Assembly: GCA_028822575.1 (NCBI GenBank)
Contig: JAPKDN010000079.1
Span: 1 to 9,651 of the forward strand
DNA: 9,651 bases
Source of the DNA: Alphaproteobacteria bacterium
GTDB taxonomy: Bacteria > Pseudomonadota > Alphaproteobacteria > Thalassobaculales > Thalassobaculaceae
Direction: 5' to 3'
This document shows positions 1 to 7,008 of the stretch, one piece after another. The stretch's first letter is position 1; every line of letters begins with the position of its first letter. The notes below the pieces were generated by a model, which did no database searches, was not told where the DNA came from, and was given only the letters and a program-made list of their open reading frames with translations. Made by a program: the position numbers and the translations under genes.

Positions 1-116
1 AGATAGAAGTATGGTTCCTGGGCCAGACTAAGCATCGTGAGCAGGCCGTACCGCACCAACTCCGCCTGCGCGATGGCGGTTCTTTCGGCATAGGTCTCGA
101 AGGGGAAGGGCGACAT
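1..116 (-). CDS. Partial unknown protein, N-terminal 38 residues
   Basis: Reading the minus strand from the ATG at 116 gives an uninterrupted frame to the left edge, beginning MSPFPFETYAERTAIAQAEL. About 30 of its 38 third codon positions are G or C, as in the clear genes of this window, which suggests real coding sequence. The gene would be transcribed away from the HAD gene, leaving a divergent intergenic region between them. No good Shine-Dalgarno sequence precedes the ATG, so the start is uncertain; the frame stays open for some distance upstream but has no better ATG nearby. The visible part is too short to assign to a family. It shows no signal peptide and no obvious membrane segment. 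It could still be a chance open frame, although codon bias argues against that. Confidence 0.45.
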   Translation of the reverse strand, partial: MSPFPFETYAERTAIAQAELVRYGLLTMLSLAQEPYFY

Positions 117-265
117 GGATTTGGCTTCGCACGGGGTGGAACAAAAACAACGATCGACCGCCAAATTCTGGGAATAAAACCTGGATATCTTGAACACACT
201 TGGCCCGGAATTGCGGCCTGGCGGGTTTCCCCGCACACTGTGCGTCGACCCAACCCGGAGGCCCC
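117..265. promoter_or_regulatory. Divergent intergenic region, probable promoter region
   Basis: This stretch of about 150 bp lies between the left-edge minus-strand gene and the plus-strand catabolic operon. Its middle (about 140-195) is clearly richer in A and T than the flanking genes, as expected of promoter DNA. The operon's transcript should start here, because the later gaps in the operon are all under 50 bp. I could not find a convincing -35/-10 pair on either strand. The 3' part contains a small GC-rich hairpin (221-234, stem GCGGG/CCCGC) and an overlapping perfect palindrome (232-244). The exact promoter is not resolved. Confidence 0.45.
232..244. repeat. Perfect odd palindrome upstream of the HAD gene (possible operator)
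   Basis: The sequence CGCACA-C-TGTGCG is a perfect 6-bp inverted repeat around a single central base. It ends 21 bp before the HAD start codon and lies in the presumed promoter/leader of the five-gene operon. Size and symmetry are compatible with a half-site pair for a dimeric repressor, or with a small leader hairpin. No regulator gene is visible to pair with it, and a 6-bp inverted repeat can arise by chance in GC-rich DNA. Confidence 0.25.
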
Positions 266-997
266 ATGCACGTCGGACCCGCCGCTTTACTAAAACGCGA
301 GATCAAGGCGCTGGTCTTTGATCAATATGGCACCGTCGTCGATATGCAGAAGGGGCTGGTCGAAGCGGTGACACCGTTCCTGAAGGACAAAGGGTGGAGG
401 GGTAAACCCAACCAGTTCGTGACTTGGTGGCGGCGGATGCATTTCGAGGATTCGATGATCGATTCGCTGCTCGATCGTGGCCATACGCCGTATCGGCAGA
501 TCGGCCACCGGGCGGTCAGCCAGGTACTGGACCGAGCCGAGATCGACCACACCCAGGCCGAGGTCGAGTGGCTGGTCGCGCAAATTGAATCCCTGAAACC
601 CTTTCCGGACGTGATCGAAGCGCTGCAACACCTGCGTCAACGTTACAAATTGGTCATTCTCTCCAACGGTGATCGCGACATGTTGCAAGCCGCCAAACTG
701 CATATCGGCTTCAATTTCGATTTGACCATTTCGGTTCAGGAAGCAGGCGCCTTCAAGCCGGACAAACGGACCTATGCCAAGGCTGAGGAAATTATCAGCA
801 CCGCGTTCCCCAATATTGAACGCAGCGGCATGTTGTTCGTCGCCAACCATGCCTTTGATTGTATCGGCGCCAAGGCCTGGGGCATGCGGACGGTCTTTAT
901 TGATCGCCGACGACGGCCCTTCGGTCAAACTCCACATCAGCCGGATTTGATCGTCAAGGATTTCGCTGAACTGGCGGAGACCCTGGCGGCGTCATAA
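266..997 (+). CDS. HAD-family hydrolase, haloacid dehalogenase type II-like
   Basis: This 243-residue soluble protein has the HAD motifs in order. Motif I is FDQYGT with nucleophile Asp19. Motif II is LSNG (Ser133, Asn134), motif III has Lys164 in AFKPDK, and motif IV ends in Asp198. The cap region follows motif I and carries Arg56 where L-2-haloacid dehalogenases have their halide/carboxylate-binding Arg. Tyr170, six residues after the Lys, is also kept. Overall order and length fit type II dehalogenases, which convert 2-haloacids to 2-hydroxy acids. However, the family's motif IV Ser-Ser-Asn-Ala-Trp-Asp reads Ala-Asn-His-Ala-Phe-Asp here, so dehalogenase activity is not assured; a phosphatase or other HAD hydrolase is possible. 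The ATG at 266 is preferred over an in-frame TTG at 200 because GGAGG (257-261) precedes it and homology begins shortly after it. First gene of the five-gene operon. Confidence 0.85.
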   Translation: MHVGPAALLKREIKALVFDQYGTVVDMQKGLVEAVTPFLKDKGWRGKPNQFVTWWRRMHFEDSMIDSLLDRGHTPYRQIGHRAVSQVLDRAEIDHTQAEVEWLVAQIESLKPFPDVIEALQHLRQRYKLVILSNGDRDMLQAAKLHIGFNFDLTISVQEAGAFKPDKRTYAKAEEIISTAFPNIERSGMLFVANHAFDCIGAKAWGMRTVFIDRRRRPFGQTPHQPDLIVKDFAELAETLAAS

Positions 998-1044
998 ACT
1001 GGCGCCATCAATGCCTCGTGCGCCCGCCAATACCGGAGCCCCCC

Positions 1045-2523
1045 ATGCGCCTCCTCGTCTCTATGATGAAACACGAAACCAACACTTTCTCACCGGTTCG
1101 CACGGGCCTTGACCGGTTCATGGCCTGGGGCGGTCATGTCGGCGAGGCGGCTTACAACGCTTACAAGGGCACTGGGATGCCTTTCGGCGCCTATCTGGAT
1201 CTCGCCGAGGCTGCTGGCCACGACGTGGTCACGCCAGTCGCCGCTGAGGCGATGCCCTCGGGCAGGGTCGAGGCTGAGGCCTATGAATTCCTGGTAGGCA
1301 AGATCCTCGACGCGGTGCGCGAGGGCGTCGACGCGGCGTTGCTGGATCTGCATGGCGCCATGGTCTCGGAGGTCACCGATGACGGCGAGGGCACTTTGTT
1401 GGAACGGATGCGCGCGATTGCGCCGGATCTGCCGATCGCGGTGACCTATGACCTGCACGCCAATCTGACCCAAAAGATGATCGACAATTGCTCCTGTCTG
1501 ATCGGCTACAAGACCTACCCACACGTCGATATGCACGCGGTTGGCGAGAAGATTGGCCGGGTCATGCTCGACCATTTAGAGGGCAAGAACAGGCCGGTGA
1601 TGGCCTGGGGCCACCCGCCGCTCCTGGCCCAGACCCTGCGCATGGGTCATGACGACGAGCCGATGAAAAGTCTACTTGATCTCGCCCGAGAGGTGGAGAC
1701 ACAGCCCGGCATCCTGGCAGCCACCGTGTTTGGCGGTTTCCCGCTCGCTGATTTCCATGACGCCGGCGGCTCGGTTTGCGTGGTCGCCGATGGTGACATG
1801 GCCCTGGCTGAGAAGTGGCGCGACCGACTGGTCGCCGAAATGTGGAAGAACCGCGAAGAGTTTGTCTATAAGAGCGAGCCTTTGGAAGATGCTGTCAGTC
1901 GGGCCAAGGCCCTGAGCGATGGTACGGTCCTACTGCTCGACCACGCCGATAATGTCGGCTCCGGTGGCACCCAGGACGTCATGGTGGTGATCGAAGAGGT
2001 ATTGCGCCAGGGCCTGAAGGATGTCGCGGTCGCGGCCGTCTATGATCCGACTGCCATCAAGGCCATGCAGAAAGCTGGGATTGGCGCCACTGTCACGCTC
2101 CAGCTTGGTGGTAAGACCGAGATGCCGTCGATCAACCTGAAAGGTGAGCCGCTGGAAGTGACGGGCACGGTGAAAGCCTTGACCAATGGCGAGTGGGTCG
2201 TGCGCGGGCCAATGTATACCGGCGTCAAGGTCATGATGGGGCATTCCGCAGTTTTGGATACCGGCGATATGGAGATCGTCATCATTTCCCAACACCACGA
2301 ACCTTGGGACCTTGGGGTGTTCACGTCCGTTGGCATTCAGCCGGAGCACAAAAGATATCTGCTGCTCAAATCCCGCATTCACTATAGGGCGGGTTTCGGA
2401 GATCTCGGCAAACACACCATCACCTGCGATGGCCACGGGGTGACCACTTCCGATAACACACTCCTGGACTTCCAGAAGGTACGCCGGCCGATCTATCCTC
2501 TCGACAACATCAACGAGCCTTGA
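1045..2523 (+). CDS. M81 family metallopeptidase (MlrC-like)
   Basis: This 492-residue protein matches the full two-domain MlrC architecture. The N-terminal domain opens with HETNTFSP (residues 10-17), then DLHGAMV (101-107) and YDLHANLT (135-142), and TYPHVDMH around 158-164. Asp136, His138 and His160 have the Asp-x-His-x21-His spacing of the zinc ligands in this family. The C-terminal domain begins near DHADNVGSGG (299-308) and contains KSRIHYRAGF (442-451). The founding member, MlrC of microcystin-degrading sphingomonads, is a zinc enzyme that cleaves linearised microcystin. Most homologues lie in organisms that do not degrade microcystin and have unknown substrates, probably small amides or peptides. 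There is no signal peptide, so it is probably cytoplasmic. GGAG at 1035-1038 supports the ATG at 1045 over a GTG at 1018. The gap after the HAD gene is 47 bp and the gap to the monooxygenase is 32 bp, so it is probably co-transcribed with both. Confidence 0.93.
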   Translation: MRLLVSMMKHETNTFSPVRTGLDRFMAWGGHVGEAAYNAYKGTGMPFGAYLDLAEAAGHDVVTPVAAEAMPSGRVEAEAYEFLVGKILDAVREGVDAALLDLHGAMVSEVTDDGEGTLLERMRAIAPDLPIAVTYDLHANLTQKMIDNCSCLIGYKTYPHVDMHAVGEKIGRVMLDHLEGKNRPVMAWGHPPLLAQTLRMGHDDEPMKSLLDLAREVETQPGILAATVFGGFPLADFHDAGGSVCVVADGDMALAEKWRDRLVAEMWKNREEFVYKSEPLEDAVSRAKALSDGTVLLLDHADNVGSGGTQDVMVVIEEVLRQGLKDVAVAAVYDPTAIKAMQKAGIGATVTLQLGGKTEMPSINLKGEPLEVTGTVKALTNGEWVVRGPMYTGVKVMMGHSAVLDTGDMEIVIISQHHEPWDLGVFTSVGIQPEHKRYLLLKSRIHYRAGFGDLGKHTITCDGHGVTTSDNTLLDFQKVRRPIYPLDNINEP

Positions 2524-2555
2524 TGGGTTCCCCCTTAATAGAGGAAGAGCACTCC

Positions 2556-3551
2556 ATGGAGCCAATTGGAATTGCCATTTCACGAGGCGCGAACGCATCA
2601 GAGGTCGTGGATTGCGTGAAGCTTGCGGAATCCCTTGGCTATGAATCCGCCTGGGTGGCGGAAGGCCATGGCGGTGATCAGTTCTCGATCCTGTCGGCCT
2701 GCGCCGCGACGACCACGACGATCAAACTCGGCACCGCGATCAGCAGCGTTTTCGTTCGAAGCGCGCCGACTATAGCCATGGCCGCGGCGACCGTGGATGA
2801 TCTATCTAACGGTCGGTTCATCCTTGGTTTGGGTTCCAGCCACAAGGTACAGGTTGTACCTGAGCACGGGGTCACTTACGAGAAACCGATCCAAAGGTTG
2901 CGTGAAACGGTTGACGTCGTGCGTACGCTTCTGGCCGAGGGCGTCGTCAGTTACGAAGGCGAAACAATCAGAATCGAGAATTTTGACTTCTGGTTCAAAC
3001 CACACCGACCGAAAATACCGATCTATGTGGCCGGGTTGTTCCCGAAGATGACCGCGGTTTGTGGTGAGATCGCGGATGGCATTATTCTTACTCGGAGCAC
3101 GGTCAAGACGGCCACCGAGATCCGCCGTAATCTCTCCAAGGGCGCGGCCCGGGTTGGCCGGGACCCGGCGAATATCAAACTGACATCCTTGCTGCCCACG
3201 GCGGTCGCGGACACGCGGGCGGAAGCCATGGATATGATGCGGCCGGGATTGGCGTTTTATGTCGGATTTTTTCCGCGCTACAACAAACTGATCGCCAGTC
3301 ACGGCTTCGAGGAGGAGGCCGCCGCCGTCGGGGAAGCTTTCGCGAAGGGCGATATGGAAGGCGCAAACCGGGCGGTAACTGACGCCATGATCGACGCCAC
3401 CAGTGTTGCCGGCACACCCGAACAATGCCGTGAGCGGATCGCGGCGTATCGAGATTCCGGTATCGAACTCCCCATTATCAGCCTCTTCATGCGCGGTGGT
3501 GACGCCAAGGTGCGTTTCGAAACGGCTATTCGTGCTTGTGCTGGAGCGTAG
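2556..3551 (+). CDS. LLM class flavin- or F420-dependent oxidoreductase
   Basis: This 331-residue protein belongs to the bacterial luciferase-like superfamily, which uses FMNH2 (monooxygenases) or F420 (reductases/dehydrogenases) in a TIM barrel. Family features are the opening strand IGIAISRGA, the segment AESLGYESAWVAEGH (24-38), the run TTIKLGTAIS near residues 54-63, and NGRFILGLGSSH (85-96), typical of the cofactor-binding half. The C-terminal GTPEQCRERIAAY segment is also common in the family. Sequence alone does not decide between FMN and F420, nor give the substrate. No flavin reductase is adjacent; if FMN is used, reduced flavin would have to come from elsewhere. The ATG at 2556 follows GAGGAAG (2541-2547), whereas a longer TTG start at 2520 would overlap the M81 stop and lies before the homology. 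Only 5 bp separate it from the CoA-transferase A gene. Confidence 0.9.
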   Translation: MEPIGIAISRGANASEVVDCVKLAESLGYESAWVAEGHGGDQFSILSACAATTTTIKLGTAISSVFVRSAPTIAMAAATVDDLSNGRFILGLGSSHKVQVVPEHGVTYEKPIQRLRETVDVVRTLLAEGVVSYEGETIRIENFDFWFKPHRPKIPIYVAGLFPKMTAVCGEIADGIILTRSTVKTATEIRRNLSKGAARVGRDPANIKLTSLLPTAVADTRAEAMDMMRPGLAFYVGFFPRYNKLIASHGFEEEAAAVGEAFAKGDMEGANRAVTDAMIDATSVAGTPEQCRERIAAYRDSGIELPIISLFMRGGDAKVRFETAIRACAGA

Positions 3552-3556
3552 GAAAC

Positions 3557-4234
3557 ATGGCAATCGATAAACGAGCAAGGTCGGCGATCGAGGGAATCGG
3601 CGCGGTCAAGGATGGCGCGGTTGTTATGTTCTCGGGGTTTGGTGGCGCTGGATTCGCAAATATTCTGCAGGACGCGCTGCTTGAGATTGGGGCCAGGGAA
3701 ATCACCTTGGTGGCGAACTCAGCCACGCATCCGTTCTCCCACACCCATAAACTGATCGAGGCTGGCCTAGTCGCCAAGGTGATCGTTACCGCCGCGCGGG
3801 GACGAGGCCGCGAACTGTCGCCTTTCGAGGTTCTATGGCGCGATGGTAAGATCGAGCTTGAATGCGTGCCCCAGGGCAGTTTTTCCGAACGTATTCGCGC
3901 CGGTGGGGCGGGTATTCCGGCGTTCTTCACCCCGACAGGCTACGGCACGGACCTTTGCGCTGGCAAGGAAATGCGCGAATACAATGGCCGCCCACACGTG
4001 CTGGAAACCGCGATCACCGGCGATCTGGCACTGATCAGGGGTGACCAGGCCGACCGGTATGGAAATGTTAGCTTTCGCTATACCCAGATGAATTTCGGTC
4101 ATGCCATGGCGACCGCCTGCACCCACACCGTCGCTGAAGTACGCGAGGCCCTGGAGGAAGCGATGCCCCAGTCCGAGGTGCAATTACCGGGCGTCTACGT
4201 CAACAGCGTCGTCCCGGTGGGAGGAGAGCCATGA
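3557..4234 (+). CDS. 3-oxoacid CoA-transferase-like subunit A
   Basis: This 225-residue protein is the alpha subunit of a class I (family I) CoA-transferase, resembling PcaI/ScoA. It has the glycine-rich loop SGFGGAGF near the N terminus, the GAGIPAFFTPTGYGTDL segment in the middle, and the later GDLALIRGDQADRYGN and NFGHAMATA stretches, all typical of the family. With subunit B it would move CoA from a donor such as succinyl-CoA to a 3-oxo acid in the cytoplasm. The partner gene starts inside its stop codon (ATGA), so the subunits are probably made in step. The ATG at 3557 is used because the upstream in-frame start lies within the monooxygenase gene; weak AGGA (3550-3553) and GGAG (3543-3546) sites precede it. 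The substrate might be 3-oxoadipate, acetoacetate or another 3-oxo acid; I cannot distinguish them. Confidence 0.92.
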   Translation: MAIDKRARSAIEGIGAVKDGAVVMFSGFGGAGFANILQDALLEIGAREITLVANSATHPFSHTHKLIEAGLVAKVIVTAARGRGRELSPFEVLWRDGKIELECVPQGSFSERIRAGGAGIPAFFTPTGYGTDLCAGKEMREYNGRPHVLETAITGDLALIRGDQADRYGNVSFRYTQMNFGHAMATACTHTVAEVREALEEAMPQSEVQLPGVYVNSVVPVGGEP

Positions 4235-4908
4235 GCGCCCTCGATAGAAACCAGATGGCCTGGCGGGCGGCCCAGGACCTGCCCGATGGTGGGGTGGTCA
4301 ATCTTGGCCTTGGTATGCCGGTCCTGGTGTCCAACCATATGCCGGTGGATCGCGATATCTTCCTGCAATCGGAAAACGGAATCCTAGGTGTTGGGCCCGA
4401 AGCCGAGCCTGGCCACGTGGATCGCAATTTGGTCGATGCCGGCAGCCGGCGGATCACGCTCCGTTCCGGTGCCTCGATCGTGGATTCGGCGAGTTCTTTC
4501 GCAATGATTCGCGGCGGCCACATCGACGTGACAATCCTCGGCGCCTTCGAGGTCGCGGTGAATGGGGATCTGGCGAACTGGGATTCCCGCGTGCCGGATA
4601 AGGGCCCCCTGGTGGGCGGTGCCATGGATCTGGCGGCGGGCGCCAAATCGACCTGGACCCTGATGCAATACAACACCAAGGATGGTGCGCCGCGGTTGCT
4701 GGAGGCCTGCACTTTGCCGCTGACGGCGCCGGGGTGTGTCAACTGGATCTACGCCGACATCGCGGTGGTCGAGGTGACGGCGGAGGGCTTCGTCGCGCGC
4801 GAGATCATTCCCGAGCTTAGCGCCGACGATCTGCGCGCCCGGACGGGCGCGTCAATCACGATCGCCGATACCTGCAAACCCTTGACGGCACCCGTGATCG
4901 AGGCTTGA
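4231..4908 (+). CDS. 3-oxoacid CoA-transferase-like subunit B
   Basis: This 225-residue beta subunit carries the catalytic Glu48 in the motif SENGILG (47-53), the residue that forms the glutamyl-CoA intermediate in class I CoA-transferases. Preceding it is VNLGLGMP (23-30). Later come GGAMDLAAGA, a MQYNTKDGAPRLLEACTLPL stretch and, near the C terminus, DDLRARTGA; all match PcaJ/ScoB-like proteins. The start overlaps subunit A's stop by 4 bp and has a strong GGAGG (4220-4224) six bases upstream, so efficient and coupled translation is expected. It is the last gene of the plus-strand operon and ends 9 bp from the stop of the convergent MBL gene. There is no room for a separate intrinsic terminator. 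The 3-oxo acid used in vivo is unknown. Confidence 0.94.
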   Translation: MSALDRNQMAWRAAQDLPDGGVVNLGLGMPVLVSNHMPVDRDIFLQSENGILGVGPEAEPGHVDRNLVDAGSRRITLRSGASIVDSASSFAMIRGGHIDVTILGAFEVAVNGDLANWDSRVPDKGPLVGGAMDLAAGAKSTWTLMQYNTKDGAPRLLEACTLPLTAPGCVNWIYADIAVVEVTAEGFVAREIIPELSADDLRARTGASITIADTCKPLTAPVIEA

Positions 4909-4917
4909 TATTTGGGG

Positions 4918-5844
4918 CTAGCCAGCGGGCTTGAACGCCTGATCCCAGGCTTCCGGCACCAGGGCATAACCCGTGCCCTGACGCTTGAGCCAGGAGAACG
5001 CGGGGAAATGTAGATGCAGCCCAGCGACCAACAGGCGTTCCGAGGCCGCCATGTCGAAGATTCGCCGTCTTGTTTCAGTCGCGCCCGCCGGGTCGATGTC
5101 ATAGGTGACGCCGGTCTCGGGTAGTGCGACCTGAACCTCGGGGACATGGACCGTATCGCCCCAGATCAACAGGGACTCGTTACTGGAGGTAATCAGGAAC
5201 GAGCTGTGACCGGGCGTGTGGCCGGGGCAATCGATCGCGTGAATACCTGGCGCCACCTCGCCTTCCTTAAATGTGCGGGTCTGGTCGAGATAGGGCCTTA
5301 CCTGGTCACGGGCACAGCTGAAAAACCGCTCATGCATGGGGTTGCCGGCGATCTTGGCCAAGGCCTCGTCGTCCATCCAATGGGCGAGTTCCTTTTCATG
5401 CACCACCAGCTCGGCGTTCGGGAACAACAGTTCCTTGGTCTTGGGGTCGAGTAATCCACCGGCGTGATCCGGGTGCATGTGCGTGAGCAAGACGGCGCCA
5501 ATATCCTTGGAATCAATTCCCGCCGCCGCGAGGTTCTTTTGCTGTTGACCGGCTGTATCGGCAAAGTAGTCGCCGAAGCCAGCATCGATCACCACCGCCG
5601 GTTTGCCCGGGGCCCGCACCATGAAAGTGTTCACCGATGTGCGCCGGCCTGGCAGAGGCCGAAACCCATCGTCCAGCAACCGTTCGGCCTCGCTGCGATC
5701 GACATTGATCAGGAAGTCTAGAGTTCCGTCCAGATACCCGTCACTGATCGCGCTGACCACCATGTCGCCGATACGGCGGTGATAGACGCCCGGGATTTGC
5801 GCTTCGGGCGATGGCAAAATCGGGGCGGCGTTGGAGGTGCTCAT
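4918..5844 (-). CDS. MBL-fold metallo-hydrolase (methyl parathion hydrolase/lactonase-like)
   Basis: This 308-residue protein has the complete two-metal site of the metallo-beta-lactamase fold. It shows THMHPDHAGG, giving His122, His124, Asp126 and His127, then His209 in CPGHTPGH, Asp230 in IWGDTVH, and His277 in AGLHLHFP. The ending AGxHLxFP and the long N-terminal extension resemble the methyl parathion hydrolase-like branch, many members of which are lactonases or esterases of unknown natural substrate. There is no hydrophobic signal sequence, unlike secreted parathion hydrolases, so it is likely cytoplasmic. The start is supported by AAGGA (5852-5856 on the minus strand) 7 bases upstream. 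It lies 33 bp downstream of the aminotransferase gene on the same strand and is probably co-transcribed. It could be a lactonase opening a ring in the same catabolic route, but this is inference. Confidence 0.9.
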   Translation of the reverse strand: MSTSNAAPILPSPEAQIPGVYHRRIGDMVVSAISDGYLDGTLDFLINVDRSEAERLLDDGFRPLPGRRTSVNTFMVRAPGKPAVVIDAGFGDYFADTAGQQQKNLAAAGIDSKDIGAVLLTHMHPDHAGGLLDPKTKELLFPNAELVVHEKELAHWMDDEALAKIAGNPMHERFFSCARDQVRPYLDQTRTFKEGEVAPGIHAIDCPGHTPGHSSFLITSSNESLLIWGDTVHVPEVQVALPETGVTYDIDPAGATETRRRIFDMAASERLLVAGLHLHFPAFSWLKRQGTGYALVPEAWDQAFKPAG

Positions 5845-5877
5845 GGAAGGATCCTTGGATAGTCAATTAAGACGGCA

Positions 5878-7008
5878 TTACCGGTTGGCGAGAATGTCAC
5901 CAACCAAGTCGTTCATGCGCCCGAGGCCTTCGCGCAGATAGTCATCCGGCAAGGCCGAGCTAATCCTGAGGTGATGGTCGACGCCGAAACAATCGCCCGG
6001 AACCACGAGGGTGCTCTTCTCGGCGCGCAGGCGGTGGACCAGTTCCGTCGACCCCAGTGGCAGATCATAGCGCACGAAAGAGAGCGCCGAGGCCATGGGG
6101 GCCACGACCGAGAACACGCCCGGCCGCACCGCCAGCATCTCTTGCAAGGTCGCGAAACCATCGCGGATCAGGCGCCTGGTACGCGAGATCAATTGCGGGC
6201 GTACATCCGGTCGGAGCGCGATCTCGCCCAGCCGGTTGCCCAGCATCGACGCGCTGATGGTAACGAACTCATGACGTCGCCAAAGCGCTTCGGTAATCTC
6301 CGGCGGCGCCACCGCCCAACCGAGCCGCAGCCCTGGCAGGCCATAGGCCTTGCTGAGACCATTGACTGCGATGACCTTGGCATAACGACTAAAAAAGCTT
6401 GGTGTCTGGTCGTTCCGCTCGCGCTCGGCACCGCCATAAACCTCGTCGGCGATCAACCAAGCACCGACCCTGGTGGCTGCGGTGACGATTGCGTCCATTT
6501 CTGCTTCGGTCAGGATCTTGCCGCTTGGGTTGTTTGGATTGACCACCGCGATCACCTTGGTTTTCTCGGTGATCGCCGCGTCGAGAGAAGCGATATCGAG
6601 CGCCCAGCCCTTGGACTCGTCGAGGCCGAATTCGCGGACCGTTACGCCGCCGTTCCTGGCTGCGCCTTCGACCTGCATATAGGTCGGTCGCATCACTGCG
6701 AGCTCGTCACCGGGCTCCAGCAATGTTTGCGCCAAGATGTAATTGGCCTCCGACGCGCCGATGGTCACGAGAACCTGGTCCGGCGTTGCGCCGTCATAGA
6801 GCGCGGCGATGCGTTCCCGGAGCGCGAGATCGCCATTGACCTCTGGATAGTTGAGCGGTGTGTCGAGTAGCGGGTCCGCGCCTTCGCCCGCCATCTCCAG
6901 CAATTCCCGCAGCAGAACCGGGTGCACCCCGCTTTCGGCGAGATTGAAATCGACGGTCTGTTCCCAGTCCGAAAGCAGCTTTTCGATCGCGAAGGGTTCG
7001 AATTCCAT
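5878..7008 (-). CDS. Class I/II PLP-dependent aminotransferase
   Basis: This 376-residue protein has the fold-type I aminotransferase landmarks. They are NPNNPSG with Asn160, ADEVYGG with Asp188 and Tyr191 for the cofactor ring, and Lys220 in GLSKAYGLPGLRLGW as the Schiff-base lysine. Arg348 in HHLRIS fits the substrate alpha-carboxylate Arg. The opening (DFNLAESGVHPVLLREL) recalls the capreomycidine synthase-like branch (DxxxSGVH), but that does not give a substrate. It probably exchanges an amino group between an amino acid and a keto acid in the cytoplasm. The ATG at 7008 is preferred to one at 7161 because GGAGAGG (7015-7021, minus strand) sits six bases upstream, and the extra 51 residues of the longer form look unlike the family. 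It is the first gene of a pair with the MBL hydrolase and is divergent from the amidohydrolase. Confidence 0.9.
   Translation of the reverse strand: MEFEPFAIEKLLSDWEQTVDFNLAESGVHPVLLRELLEMAGEGADPLLDTPLNYPEVNGDLALRERIAALYDGATPDQVLVTIGASEANYILAQTLLEPGDELAVMRPTYMQVEGAARNGGVTVREFGLDESKGWALDIASLDAAITEKTKVIAVVNPNNPSGKILTEAEMDAIVTAATRVGAWLIADEVYGGAERERNDQTPSFFSRYAKVIAVNGLSKAYGLPGLRLGWAVAPPEITEALWRRHEFVTISASMLGNRLGEIALRPDVRPQLISRTRRLIRDGFATLQEMLAVRPGVFSVVAPMASALSFVRYDLPLGSTELVHRLRAEKSTLVVPGDCFGVDHHLRISSALPDDYLREGLGRMNDLVGDILANR

Noticed and set aside
201..215. Sigma-54-like -24/-12 element (TGGCCCG-GAA-TTGCG)
   Set aside because: The spacer between the TGGC and TTGC parts is one base too short for the invariant GG/GC spacing, so it probably does not bind sigma-54.
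28..306. 92-codon minus-strand open frame across the upstream region
   Set aside because: It overlaps the HAD start in another frame, lacks family resemblance and conflicts with the better-supported left-edge frame ending at 116.
1045..2523. Microcystin-degradation (mlr) cluster
   Set aside because: Only an MlrC-family gene is present; there is no MlrA-like membrane protease, MlrB-like serine hydrolase or MlrD-like transporter, and most M81 proteins have other substrates.
5847..5856. Perfect palindrome AAGGATCCTT over the MBL ribosome-binding site
   Set aside because: It has no loop and simply contains the Shine-Dalgarno AAGGA; a 10-bp palindrome here is likely coincidence.
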